Below, piece after piece: positions 1-8,152 of a stretch of 18,538 nt of DNA (position 1 is the stretch's first letter; each line of letters starts with the position of its first letter). Both the position numbers and the translations under genes were made by a program. The DNA comes from Alistipes sp. (lineage in GTDB: Bacteria > Bacteroidota > Bacteroidia > Bacteroidales > Rikenellaceae), in NCBI GenBank assembly GCA_017532885.1, contig JAFXIS010000016.1, forward strand, positions 1-18,538. The letters are read 5' to 3'. Below the pieces are notes generated by a model. It searched no databases, had not been told where the DNA came from, and saw only the letters and a program-made list of their open reading frames with translations.

Positions 1-780
1 ATGCTCGGCGACCCAATTTGTGAGTTCGACAAAGTCGGCAACCGACAACTGCTCGGCGCGCTGGGTAAAGAACGGATGCTCGGCGCCACCAAAGTCGCCA
101 AAGACCGATTTTAGCGAGTTTCTGAGCATCTTGCGGCGCTGACCAAACGAGGCCTTCACAACCTTTACAAAAAGTGCCTCATCGCAGCCCAACTCGCGTG
201 TGTCGTTACGCTTTAGGCGGATAACCGCCGACTTTACCTTTGGGGGTGGATTAAAGACCTTCTCGCCAACAGTAAAGAGGTACTCGATATCGTACCACGC
301 CTGCAACAAAACGCTCAGAATGCCATATTCGCGTGAGCCGGGTGGCTCGGCAATGCGCACTGCAACTTCTCGCTGTATCATGCCTACGCATTCGGGGATA
401 ATATCGCGGTATTCAATTACCTTGAAGAAAATCTGCGACGAAATATTATACGGGAAATTGCCAATCACTCGCAACGGCGCACCAAATTTTTCTCTCAAAT
501 CCATCTTCAGGAAATCGCCCTCAACGAGGCGCGGTGCAAAATCGGGGTAGTGTTCGTGGAGATACTCCACGCTCTCCGAATCAATTTCGGCACCCCAAGT
601 TGTGATATCGTCGCGTTGCAACAAGAACTGCGTCAAAACGCCCATACCACAGCCCACCTCCAGCACCGTTGCCGGCTCTGCCGAAGTGCCGCCACTCATC
701 GAGTCGCATATCTTGCGCGCTATATTAAGGTCGGTCAGAAAATGCTGACCCAAAGCCTTCTTTGCTCTTACAAGCCCCAT
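1..780 (-). CDS. rsmA: 16S rRNA dimethyladenosine methyltransferase RsmA/KsgA (3' end cut by window edge)
   Basis: Dimethylates two adjacent adenosines near the 3' end of 16S rRNA during late 30S assembly, using SAM, in the cytoplasm. The reading frame starts at an ATG (778-780) and stays open to base 1, giving 260 residues; the family is usually about 260-270 residues, so only a few are missing. Visible motifs are KKALGQHFL (residues 7-15), the SAM-binding EVGCGMG (41-47) and the catalytic NFPYNIS (108-114), all characteristic of KsgA/Dim1. The C-terminal small domain (FVKVVKASFGQRRKMLRN) is also recognisable. The start lies 4 bases after the stop of the DUF2752 gene, so it is probably the last or a late gene of a leftward operon with recQ. 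Family assignment is secure; the stop codon is outside the window. Confidence 0.96.
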   Translation of the reverse strand, partial: MGLVRAKKALGQHFLTDLNIARKICDSMSGGTSAEPATVLEVGCGMGVLTQFLLQRDDITTWGAEIDSESVEYLHEHYPDFAPRLVEGDFLKMDLREKFGAPLRVIGNFPYNISSQIFFKVIEYRDIIPECVGMIQREVAVRIAEPPGSREYGILSVLLQAWYDIEYLFTVGEKVFNPPPKVKSAVIRLKRNDTRELGCDEALFVKVVKASFGQRRKMLRNSLKSVFGDFGGAEHPFFTQRAEQLSVADFVELTNWVAEH

Positions 781-784
781 AAAC

Positions 785-1087
785 TTACTGTTTTTCACTA
801 TTCGCAGCGCGCCATAAACGCACTAACCACTTCGCCCACAGCCACACAAGGAGTGGAGCGACAACAATAACGGCTTTGTGGTAGTGCCACGCAGCCGCAA
901 AATCAAAATAACATACCGATGCCAAGGCTCTCGTCATTCCGCAACCCCAACAATCGTGTCCCGTAAGGTTGTGCCATAGGCAAACGGTATGGCCCTCATC
1001 AAAAAGCCACTCGCGCGGCACGAGGTAGACAACTAACGGAGCTATTGCTACCGCTATAACCCTCCAATATCGTAGTATGCGACCCAA
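785..1087 (-). CDS. DUF2752 small membrane protein (TTG start)
   Basis: A 100-residue protein of the DUF2752 family, whose biochemical role is not known. It has a hydrophobic segment at about residues 9-24, a cysteine region (Cys36, Cys46, Cys49) including the family signature CWGCGMTRA (46-54), and a second hydrophobic segment at about 71-90. No ATG lies in a usable place: the only early start is TTG at 1085-1087, immediately after the TAG stop (1088-1090) of the upstream TM2 gene and in the same frame. It may therefore be translated by reinitiation or coupling after the TM2 stop, or possibly as a readthrough extension. DUF2752 and TM2 proteins are often neighbours in Bacteroidota, which supports both being real. 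The family call is good; the exact start is uncertain. Confidence 0.8.
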   Translation of the reverse strand: MGRILRYWRVIAVAIAPLVVYLVPREWLFDEGHTVCLWHNLTGHDCWGCGMTRALASVCYFDFAAAWHYHKAVIVVAPLLVWLWAKWLVRLWRAANSEKQ

Positions 1088-1405
1088 CTATTTGTTGGTT
1101 ATGAGTTTGCCCTCCGCATCGCGATATGAGCCGCAGACAATCATTATAAAGTCAATCAGTGCCCAAATGCCGCAACCTCCGAGTGTGAGGATTTGCACAA
1201 TGCCGACAACGGTTTTGCCGACATAAAAGCTATGAATGCCCAAACTGCCGAGGAAGAAACTTAAAAGTACGCAGGTAAGCCAATCCTTATCGCTACGATT
1301 GGGGTCTACGACTGCTTGAGATTTAAGTGTATAGCCGCAATGTGGACAAGCTGTGGCGTTGTCCGATATTTGCTTTCCGCACTCCCTGCAATAAATTAGT
1401 GCCAT
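1088..1405 (-). CDS. Zinc-ribbon TM2 domain membrane protein
   Basis: A 105-residue protein with an N-terminal zinc ribbon (Cys6, Cys9, Cys20, Cys23, in a CxxC-x10-CxxC arrangement), a short linker, and a TM2 domain of two membrane helices (about 43-58 and 65-90). The glycine-rich FLGSLGIHSFYVGK segment and the DFIMIV segment are typical of TM2. The zinc ribbon should face the cytoplasm. TM2 proteins have no settled bacterial function. The ATG is at 1403-1405, 21 bases beyond the recQ stop, so it is likely cotranscribed with recQ. The frame ends in TAG and continues without a shift into the DUF2752 reading frame. The domain call is firm; the role is unknown. Confidence 0.85.
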   Translation of the reverse strand: MALIYCRECGKQISDNATACPHCGYTLKSQAVVDPNRSDKDWLTCVLLSFFLGSLGIHSFYVGKTVVGIVQILTLGGCGIWALIDFIMIVCGSYRDAEGKLITNK

Positions 1406-1426
1406 ATCTGTTATAATTTTGAATTT

Positions 1427-3619
1427 TTAATTTCCTACCTCGCACAAGAACTTGATTCTCACCAGACGAATCTCCTCCTCGGTATACTCCGAGCCTAACT
1501 CGTCGATAGCTTCGTCCAAAGAGTCGCTCTCGGCATCCTCCTTGAAGTAGAGATAGATATCCTCGGCCTTATCCTCGTCCATGTATTGGTCGATATAGTA
1601 TGCGACATCGAGTTTTGTACCTGAATTTACAATTGCCTCAATCTCGCTCAAAAGCTCGTCAAAATCGAGGTTTTTAGCTCTTGCGATATCTTCGAAATCC
1701 ATCTTGCGGTCGATAGACTGGATGATGAAAATCTTGTTGCCCGACTTATTTGCCACCGACTTAACGACCATATCTTGCGGACGGATAATATCCTTCTCCT
1801 CAACATAAGCCTTGATGAGCTTTATAAACTCATCGCCGAACTTTGCAGCCTTACCGGCTCCTACGCCCGAGATATTCTGCATCTCCTCGATGGTGATGGG
1901 GTACTGAATCGACATATCCTCCAACGACGGGTCTTGGAAGATGACAAACGGAGGAAGGTCGTGTTTCTTGGCAACCTTCTTACGCAAATCCTTCAACATT
2001 GCGAATAACTCCTCGTCGGCAGCACCTCCCTTGCCGGCTTGTGCAGCCATAATTTCATCCTCCTTCTCCTCGGCGTCGTAATCGTGGTCCAAAGTAACGG
2101 TAACCGGTTTCGGCGAATCTATAAATGCCAAACCACGCTCATTTACCGACAAAAGACCGTAGTTTTCGATGCTCTTATCTATCAAGCCCATAATCAAGCC
2201 CTGACGAATCACCGCGCCCCAATATTTGGCATCGCGTTCCTCGCCCTCGCCAAAGAACGCCAACTTATTGTGGCCATAGCTCTTAATCTGCGCTGTCATG
2301 CGACCAATGAGCACCGACTCCAAATGGTCAGTCTTGAATTTATCGCCTATTGCCGCCAAAGTCTTGAGTACAAGTACCATGTCCTTCTTTGCGTCAATCT
2401 TGGGACGAGGATTTACGCAGTTGTCGCAGCAACCGCAATTATCCTCCTTATATTCCTCGCCAAAGTAGTGTAGCAGCGTCTTGCGACGACACATCGAACT
2501 CTCGGCGTATGATACCGTTTCGAGCAACAGCAATTTACCAATCTCCTGCTCGGCAACGGGTTTGCCCTGCATGAATTTTTCGAGCTTCTGAATATCTTTA
2601 TAGCTATAAAAGGTAAGGCAGTGACCCTCGCCGCCATCGCGTCCTGCGCGACCTGTCTCCTGATAATAACCTTCCAATGACTTGGGGATATCGTAGTGGA
2701 TAACATAACGCACATCGGGTTTGTCGATACCCATACCAAAGGCAATCGTTGCAACTATCACATCTACGCGCTCCATGAGGAAGTCATCTTGGTTGTTCGC
2801 GCGCGTTTGGGCATCCATTCCGGCGTGATATGCCAACGCCTTGATGCCGTTTGCCATAAGCAGCTCCGCCAACTCCTCTACCTTCTTGCGGCTCAAACAA
2901 TATATAATACCGCTCTTGCCCGCCTTCTGCTTAATGAAGCGGATAATGTCGTGGTCGGCATTATGCTTCGGGCGAATCTCATAGAAGAGGTTTGAACGGT
3001 TGAACGATGACTTAAATACCACAGCATCGGTCATGCCTAAGTTCTTCTGAATATCCATCTGCACCTTAGGTGTAGCCGTAGCTGTAAGTGCAATAAGCGG
3101 TGCTTGACCGATATCGTTAATGATAGGACGAATACGGCGATACTCCGGGCGGAAATCGTGACCCCACTCCGAGATACAATGCGCCTCGTCGATGGCATAG
3201 AACGAAATCTTAATCTTGCGGAGAAATGCTACATTATCCTCCTTTGTGAGTGATTCGGGAGCAAAGTACAATAGTTTGGTCTTGCCATCCAAAACATCCT
3301 GACGCACCTGATTGATGGCAGTTTTGTTAAGCGAGGAGTTCAAGAAATGGGCAATACCCGACTCGGTCGAGAAAGTACGCATGGCATCTACCTGATTCTT
3401 CATCAATGCGATGAGTGGTGAAATAATAATCGCCACGCCGTCCATCAGCAATGCAGGCAACTGATAGCATAGAGATTTGCCGCCTCCCGTAGGCATAAGC
3501 ACAAAGGTGTCGCGTCCGTCCAAAAGGTTCCGAATCACTGCCTCCTGATTACCCTTAAACGAGGTGAAACCAAAATACTCTTTCAGCTTGTCGTGTAAAA
3601 TGCTGTTACTCTGTCCCAT
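1427..3619 (-). CDS. recQ: ATP-dependent DNA helicase RecQ
   Basis: A 730-residue 3'-to-5' SF2 DNA helicase of recombination and replication repair. Domains in order: helicase core with Walker A MPTGGGKS (42-49), DEAH box (144-147) and the motif VI region QETGRAGRDG (320-329); a RecQ C-terminal zinc module with Cys377, Cys395, Cys398 and Cys401; a winged helix; and an HRDC domain at about 533-615 (LFAMLKDLRKKVAKKHDLPP onward, with GVGAGKAAKFG). About 110 further residues follow, acidic toward the end, an extension typical of Bacteroidota RecQ and longer than the roughly 600-residue E. coli enzyme. The ATG at 3617-3619 gives the complete N-terminus. It is the first gene of the leftward cluster, read from a divergent region shared with lptB. 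Confidence 0.97.
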   Translation of the reverse strand: MGQSNSILHDKLKEYFGFTSFKGNQEAVIRNLLDGRDTFVLMPTGGGKSLCYQLPALLMDGVAIIISPLIALMKNQVDAMRTFSTESGIAHFLNSSLNKTAINQVRQDVLDGKTKLLYFAPESLTKEDNVAFLRKIKISFYAIDEAHCISEWGHDFRPEYRRIRPIINDIGQAPLIALTATATPKVQMDIQKNLGMTDAVVFKSSFNRSNLFYEIRPKHNADHDIIRFIKQKAGKSGIIYCLSRKKVEELAELLMANGIKALAYHAGMDAQTRANNQDDFLMERVDVIVATIAFGMGIDKPDVRYVIHYDIPKSLEGYYQETGRAGRDGGEGHCLTFYSYKDIQKLEKFMQGKPVAEQEIGKLLLLETVSYAESSMCRRKTLLHYFGEEYKEDNCGCCDNCVNPRPKIDAKKDMVLVLKTLAAIGDKFKTDHLESVLIGRMTAQIKSYGHNKLAFFGEGEERDAKYWGAVIRQGLIMGLIDKSIENYGLLSVNERGLAFIDSPKPVTVTLDHDYDAEEKEDEIMAAQAGKGGAADEELFAMLKDLRKKVAKKHDLPPFVIFQDPSLEDMSIQYPITIEEMQNISGVGAGKAAKFGDEFIKLIKAYVEEKDIIRPQDMVVKSVANKSGNKIFIIQSIDRKMDFEDIARAKNLDFDELLSEIEAIVNSGTKLDVAYYIDQYMDEDKAEDIYLYFKEDAESDSLDEAIDELGSEYTEEEIRLVRIKFLCEVGN

Positions 3620-3678
3620 CTTATCCAGTTATTGCTTTGTCGCGCGCACCAAAAAGGCGCAAAACAAGATTTTTCATT

Positions 3679-3686
3679 CAAAGATA
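3679..3686 (-). promoter_or_regulatory. Candidate Bacteroidota promoter -7 element for recQ
   Basis: Read on the minus strand this is TATCTTTG, a full match to the Bacteroidota -7 consensus TAnnTTTG, about 60 bases upstream of the recQ ATG. The matching -33 position (about 3706-3710) is only AT-rich and not a clean TTTG. The site faces away from the lptB promoter, and its -33 zone overlaps the lptB -7 element. Confidence 0.55.
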
Positions 3687-3708
3687 AAACTTTTTTTCAA
3701 AAAAATAA

Positions 3709-3716
3709 TAACTTTG
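3709..3716 (+). promoter_or_regulatory. Candidate Bacteroidota promoter -7 element for the lptB operon
   Basis: The sequence TAACTTTG matches TAnnTTTG exactly and ends 19 bases before the lptB ATG, which predicts a very short leader of roughly 12 bases. No good TTTG is seen at the -33 position, which falls next to or on the recQ -7 element, so the upstream half is weak. Confidence 0.55.
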
Positions 3717-3735
3717 TGAAAAATTTTCAACGATT

Positions 3736-4497
3736 ATGCGTCTATTTACAAGTGAACTTGTCAAGAAATACAAATCTCGCACCGTTGTAAACCATGTTTC
3801 GGTGGATGTGCAGCAGGGTGAAATCGTAGGTTTGTTGGGTCCTAATGGTGCCGGGAAGACTACTACCTTTTATATGATAGTTGGTCTTATTAAGCCCAAT
3901 GAAGGTCAAATCTTCCTCGAAAACGATGAGGGTGAAGTGACCGAGCTTACGAAGATGCCGGTATATCGTCGTGCCCAGATGGGTGTGGGTTACTTGGCTC
4001 AGGAGGCTTCGGTGTTCCGCCGCCTAAGTGTGGAGGATAATATCAAGGCTGTATTGGAGATGACCTCTTACACCAAAGAGTATCAGAAGGAGCGTTTGGA
4101 GGCTTTAATCGAGGAGTTCCGCTTGCAGAAGGTGCGTAAGAGTTTGGGTATTCAGCTTTCGGGAGGCGAGCGTCGCCGTACCGAGATTGCGCGTGCCGTA
4201 GCGATAAATCCGTCGTTTATTCTCCTTGACGAGCCATTTGCCGGTGTGGACCCCATTGCGGTGGAGGATATCCAGAGTATCGTGGCTACGCTTAAGAATA
4301 AGAATATCGGAGTAATCATCACCGACCACAATGTAGACGAAACGCTCGCTATTACCGACCGCACCTATTTGCTGTATGAGGGTAAAATCCTTAAGACGGG
4401 TACCGCCGAGGATTTGGCTAATGACGAGATGGTGCGACGCGTATATCTGGGTAAGAACTTCGAGTTGCGTCGCCCGAAATTTTCGTTAGACGAGTAA
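3736..4497 (+). CDS. lptB: LPS export ABC transporter ATPase LptB
   Basis: The cytoplasmic ATPase of the LptB2FGC complex, which extracts lipopolysaccharide from the inner membrane and drives it across the Lpt bridge to the outer membrane. At 253 residues it has the family's usual length. Visible motifs: Walker A GPNGAGKT (35-42), Q-loop Gln89, signature LSGGERRR (141-148), Walker B FILLDEP (161-167), D-loop AGVDP, and switch His198 in ITDHN. The [23 protein letters not shown] stretch is characteristic of LptB rather than amino-acid transport ATPases. It is the first gene of the rightward operon, ends in tandem stops (TAATAG), and is followed 31 bases later by aroA. Confidence 0.95.
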   Translation: MRLFTSELVKKYKSRTVVNHVSVDVQQGEIVGLLGPNGAGKTTTFYMIVGLIKPNEGQIFLENDEGEVTELTKMPVYRRAQMGVGYLAQEASVFRRLSVEDNIKAVLEMTSYTKEYQKERLEALIEEFRLQKVRKSLGIQLSGGERRRTEIARAVAINPSFILLDEPFAGVDPIAVEDIQSIVATLKNKNIGVIITDHNVDETLAITDRTYLLYEGKILKTGTAEDLANDEMVRRVYLGKNFELRRPKFSLDE

Positions 4498-4528
4498 TAG
4501 ATATCGAAAAAAGCATAGAAGATAGTAT

Positions 4529-5782
4529 ATGGACAAATATGTCTCCGCAAGTAATATAAAAGGTGTAATCATCCCACCAAGTTCAAAGAGCTATGCCCAA
4601 CGCGCCATAGCAATTGCTCTGTTGGCGCATGGCAGGAGCGTGTTGCGCAATATAGAGTTCTGTAAGGATACGCGCTCGGCGCTCTCTTGTATCGAGGCTT
4701 TAGGTGCTAAGGTTTCGCTTCTCGACGAGAGCACTTTGGCGATAGAGGGAGGACTGAACCCTGTAAGTAATCTGTTGAATGTTGGAGAATCGGGCTTGGC
4801 AACACGCCTTTTTACTCCCATTGCATCACTTCACAATACCCCTATATGTATTCAAGGCGAGGGTACACTGCTGCATCGCCCCATGGGTATGATGATAGAG
4901 CCTCTGCGCAGTTTGGGCGTTGAGGTGCGCGACGGAGGAGGTTTTCTGCCTATCGAGGTCTGTGGACCTGTAAATGGCGGAAAACTTACAGTCGATGGAA
5001 GCATATCTTCTCAATTTATTACGGGTCTTTTGCTTGCCTTGCCTATGGCACAAGACGATACTACGCTGAAGGTCACAAATCCTGTATCTACACCATATAT
5101 CGACATGACGATTGATACGGCGCGTCGTTTCGGCATTGAGATTATGCACAACGAAGGTGACTATTCGGAGTTTTTCATCGAGGGTAGACAGCAATATACC
5201 CCCACCGACATCGCAATCGAGGGCGATTGGAGTGGCGCTGCGACAATGCTCGTGGCGGGAGCCATTGCCGGCGAGGTTACGGTAAAGAATATATCTACAC
5301 TCTCAAAGCAGGCCGATACTGCAATATGTCAGGCTTTGGAGAGGGCTGGCGCGGGTCTTATCATCGAGCAGGACGCTGTTACGGTGAGCCGACGCGAGTT
5401 GCGGGCCTTCGAGTTCGATGCTACGCATGCTCCCGACCTCTTCCCTGCATTGGCGGCGTTGGCAGCTGCAGCCGAGGGCGAGAGTGTTATTATCGGTACA
5501 AATCGCCTGCGTCATAAGGAGAGTGACCGTGCCGAAACAATCCGTCAGGAGTATGAGAAGTTGGGTATCGAAATAGATATCTCCGAGCCGAATATTATGC
5601 GTATTCGTGGCGGGGAGATTCATCCGGCGGAGGTGTTCAGCCATGATGACCACCGCATTGCTATGTCGTTGGCTGTGTCGGCGCTGCGTTGCAAGGGTGA
5701 GGTGAAAATCACCAATGCGGAGTGTGTGGAGAAGAGCTATCCGACATTTTTCGACGATTTGGAATCAATTTTAGTCAGATAA
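4529..5782 (+). CDS. aroA: 3-phosphoshikimate 1-carboxyvinyltransferase (EPSP synthase)
   Basis: Joins shikimate-3-phosphate and phosphoenolpyruvate to make EPSP, the sixth step of the shikimate pathway, in the cytoplasm. It is 417 residues long, slightly short for the family. Motifs: Lys20 in PPSSKSYAQRA (16-26), the PEP-site loop VGESGLATRLF (85-95), LHRPMGMMIEPL (115-126), SSQFITGLLLALP (160-172), DWSGAA (233-238), Asp303 in APDLFPALAALAA, LRHKESDR (327-334) and DDHRIAM (373-379). The PEP-site loop differs from the classic LGNAGTAMR at several places but keeps the glycine and arginine. The gene starts 31 bases after lptB and ends 3 bases before aroC, so the last two shikimate steps are cotranscribed. 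Confidence 0.96.
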   Translation: MDKYVSASNIKGVIIPPSSKSYAQRAIAIALLAHGRSVLRNIEFCKDTRSALSCIEALGAKVSLLDESTLAIEGGLNPVSNLLNVGESGLATRLFTPIASLHNTPICIQGEGTLLHRPMGMMIEPLRSLGVEVRDGGGFLPIEVCGPVNGGKLTVDGSISSQFITGLLLALPMAQDDTTLKVTNPVSTPYIDMTIDTARRFGIEIMHNEGDYSEFFIEGRQQYTPTDIAIEGDWSGAATMLVAGAIAGEVTVKNISTLSKQADTAICQALERAGAGLIIEQDAVTVSRRELRAFEFDATHAPDLFPALAALAAAAEGESVIIGTNRLRHKESDRAETIRQEYEKLGIEIDISEPNIMRIRGGEIHPAEVFSHDDHRIAMSLAVSALRCKGEVKITNAECVEKSYPTFFDDLESILVR

Positions 5783-5785
5783 GAT

Positions 5786-6766
5786 ATGAACTCTTGGGGT
5801 AAGATATTCAGGGTGACGCTGTGGGGCGAATCTCATGGCGCACAGGTTGGCGTAAGCATCGATGGCGTTCCGGCAGGCATAGCTCTCTCGGAGGAGGATT
5901 TTATGCCGATGCTTGAGCGTCGCAAGGCCGGTGCCGCAGGTACTACACCCCGCAAGGAGAGCGACCTGCCACACATCGTGTCGGGCGTGTTTAACGGCTA
6001 CACCACAGGCTCTCCGCTTACCATAGAGTTTCAGAATGAAAATACTCGTTCCGGCGATTACTCTTCGCTTGTCAATCAACCCCGTCCTTCACATGCCGAC
6101 CTTGTGGCGCAACAGAAGTGGCAGGGCTACAACGATTATCGAGGTGGAGGGCACTTCTCGGGCCGCATAACCCTCGGCTTGGTCGCCGCAGGAGCGGTGG
6201 CAAAGAAGATTTTGGGCGATGAGGTGTTGTTCTCGACCGACATTGTTGAAGTTGGAGGATGCCGCGAGAAGACTCAATTTGACGATATAATCGAGCGTGT
6301 CCGCATGGAGCAGGATTCGGTAGGAGGCGTCGTGGAGTGCCGCGTAAACGGTGTTCCTTCGGGATATGGCGAGCCATTCTTCGACTCTGCGGAGAGTGAA
6401 ATTGCGCATCTGCTCTTCTCGGTGCCGGCGGTTAAAGGTGTAGAGTTTGGTGCCGGCTTTGCTGCCTCTGCGATGCGAGGCTCGGAGCATAATGACGCCA
6501 TTATAGATAGACAGGGCCATACCGCTACGAATCACGCCGGAGGTATAGTCGGAGGTATTACAAACGGCAACGAAATCGTTGTGCGTGCTGCCATAAAGCC
6601 CACAGCTTCTATCGCGCGTGAGCAGCAGACCTTCAATTTTGAAAATGGGCAGGTGGAAACGCTTGTAATCAAGGGCCGCCATGATGTCTGCATAGCGTTG
6701 CGTGCCGCAGTGGTTGTAGAGGCGGCAGTTGCTATTGCATTGGCAGATATGAAACTTCGCGCATAG
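5786..6766 (+). CDS. aroC: Chorismate synthase (short form)
   Basis: Converts EPSP to chorismate by anti-1,4 elimination of phosphate with reduced FMN, ending the common aromatic pathway. Signatures include FRVTLWGESHG (9-19), ERRKAG, RPSHAD, YRGGGHFSGR, SVGGVVEC, GEPFFDSAESEIAHLLFSVPAVKGVEFG, SNHAGG-like TNHAGGIVGG, KPTASI and GRHDVC. At 326 residues it is about 30 shorter than the usual 350-360. By comparison with the E. coli protein as I remember it, the loss lies mainly between AKKIL and SVGG, and at the C-terminal tail. The usual SGRETA-like segment reads SGRITL. These look like lineage features rather than damage, because all other signatures are intact. It begins 3 bases after the aroA stop and ends 3 bases before prmC. 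Confidence 0.95.
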   Translation: MNSWGKIFRVTLWGESHGAQVGVSIDGVPAGIALSEEDFMPMLERRKAGAAGTTPRKESDLPHIVSGVFNGYTTGSPLTIEFQNENTRSGDYSSLVNQPRPSHADLVAQQKWQGYNDYRGGGHFSGRITLGLVAAGAVAKKILGDEVLFSTDIVEVGGCREKTQFDDIIERVRMEQDSVGGVVECRVNGVPSGYGEPFFDSAESEIAHLLFSVPAVKGVEFGAGFAASAMRGSEHNDAIIDRQGHTATNHAGGIVGGITNGNEIVVRAAIKPTASIAREQQTFNFENGQVETLVIKGRHDVCIALRAAVVVEAAVAIALADMKLRA

Positions 6767-6769
6767 CCT

Positions 6770-7618
6770 ATGCGTAAATCCAGAGCCGACATAGTGCGTT
6801 ATTTATCCCTCGGAATGGAAACACTCTATCCCGAGCGGGAGCGTATGAATATTGCTCGGCGGGTGGCAGCTTCGACCGAGGGAGTCGATGTGGTGAAGTA
6901 CCTCACCGAGCCTAACGAGGTGATCGAAATTGATGATTTGGAGTTGATTGCCGAGCGCTTAGCCGCAGGTTGCCCCATGCAATATATTACGGGCGAGGAG
7001 GAGTTTTGTGGCCTAAAATTTAAGGTCGGGGAGGGAGTATTGATTCCTCGTCCCGAAACTGAAGAGTTGGTGCTTTGGGCGGAGCAGAGTGTCGCGGAGT
7101 TTTCTGCACCGCGCATCCTTGATATCTGCACAGGTAGTGGCTGCATCGCTATTTCGCTTGCATTGCGAGTACCTTCGTCGCAGCTCTGGGCAATAGAACT
7201 TTCCGCTAAGGCGTTAGCTGTTGCCGAGGAGAATAATCGCAGGCTCGAAGCCGGTGTAAGACTCTTGCGCGACGATGCTTTGGGCGCAATGCCGAGCATC
7301 GAGGGCGAGGAGTTTGATATTATAGTGTCGAATCCCCCATATATACCTTGCTCGGAGCGGAAGTTGATGCGTCGCAATGTTACGGATTATGAGCCCGCGA
7401 TGGCGTTGTTTGTCGAGGATGATAATCCGCTTGTGTTCTATCGCGCCATAGCCCACAAAGCTCTCACGGCGCTTTGCCGAGGTGGGTATCTGCTCTTTGA
7501 GGTGCATGAAAACTTGGCCTTTGAGGTGGCGGATATGCTCCGCGAAATGGGTTTTACGCAGGTGGAAGTTCGCACCGATATGTTCGGTAAACAGAGAATG
7601 GTCGGAGGGAAAAGATAA
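6770..7618 (+). CDS. prmC: Release factor glutamine N5-methyltransferase PrmC (HemK)
   Basis: Methylates the glutamine of the GGQ motif in release factors RF1 and RF2, improving translation termination; SAM-dependent and cytoplasmic. At 282 residues it has the usual length. An N-terminal helical domain (about 1-95, with LIPRPETEELV at 91-101) is followed by the SAM fold with DICTGSGCIAI (118-128) and the catalytic NPPYIP (188-193), the hallmark of N5-glutamine methyltransferases. The FGKQRMVGGKR ending is typical. It lies between aroC and recX; the gap to recX is 18 bases and A/G-rich. Confusion with PrmB is unlikely given the complete N-terminal domain and the RPETE motif. Confidence 0.95.
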   Translation: MRKSRADIVRYLSLGMETLYPERERMNIARRVAASTEGVDVVKYLTEPNEVIEIDDLELIAERLAAGCPMQYITGEEEFCGLKFKVGEGVLIPRPETEELVLWAEQSVAEFSAPRILDICTGSGCIAISLALRVPSSQLWAIELSAKALAVAEENNRRLEAGVRLLRDDALGAMPSIEGEEFDIIVSNPPYIPCSERKLMRRNVTDYEPAMALFVEDDNPLVFYRAIAHKALTALCRGGYLLFEVHENLAFEVADMLREMGFTQVEVRTDMFGKQRMVGGKR

Positions 7619-7636
7619 AAGAGCAAAGAACAAAAG

Positions 7637-8152
7637 ATGAAACAATCCACAAAAAAGAGTAAGGAGCAGGCGTTGGAGTCGCTGATGCGATTGTGTGCGC
7701 GTGCGGAGCGTTCTTCGGGCGACGCCATGCGCCTAATGGCACGCTGGGGCGTGGCGAGCAGTGAACGCCACGAGGTCCTGCAACGCCTTCTCTCGGAGCG
7801 TTTTATCGACGATAGACGGTATGCCGAGGCATTCATCCGCGAGAAAATAAACCTCTCCTCTTGGGGCGAGTATAAGATTCGTACAACCCTGCGCACAAAG
7901 GGTATTGCGGAGCCGATTATCGCCCAGGCACTTGCTGAGGCTGTGGGGCTGAACGATAATAACCGCCTCGGAGAAAGATTGGAGCGCAAACTGCGCACCT
8001 TGAAGGCCGATACGCCCTATCAACTTAAGGCGAAGCTTGTCCGCTATGGGCTGTCGTTGGGTTATCCGATGGATAGCGTTATAGAGTGCGCCGAGGCTGC
8101 ACTGCAACATCATAACATCAATACAGAATGCGATACAGACGATATATTTTAA
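7637..8152 (+). CDS. recX: RecX family regulatory protein
   Basis: RecX proteins bind RecA filaments and usually limit RecA activity. This 171-residue protein is built of repeated three-helix units: LMRLCARAERSSGDAMRLMARWGV at the start, the diagnostic RFIDDRRYAEAF (55-66), WGEYKIRTTLRTKGI (76-90), and LKAKLVRYGLSLGYPMDSVIECAE near the end. The length is normal for RecX. recA is not in the window. The last 25 bases overlap the start of the M23 peptidase gene in another frame, which suggests translational coupling. The family call rests on the RFIDDRRYA motif and repeat pattern; the effect on RecA is inferred from the family. Confidence 0.85.
   Translation: MKQSTKKSKEQALESLMRLCARAERSSGDAMRLMARWGVASSERHEVLQRLLSERFIDDRRYAEAFIREKINLSSWGEYKIRTTLRTKGIAEPIIAQALAEAVGLNDNNRLGERLERKLRTLKADTPYQLKAKLVRYGLSLGYPMDSVIECAEAALQHHNINTECDTDDIF

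Noticed and set aside
200..870. Plus-strand open frames of about 110 codons at the left edge
   Set aside because: The minus strand here encodes RsmA/KsgA with full catalytic motifs and the DUF2752 C-terminus; the plus-strand frames are shadows.
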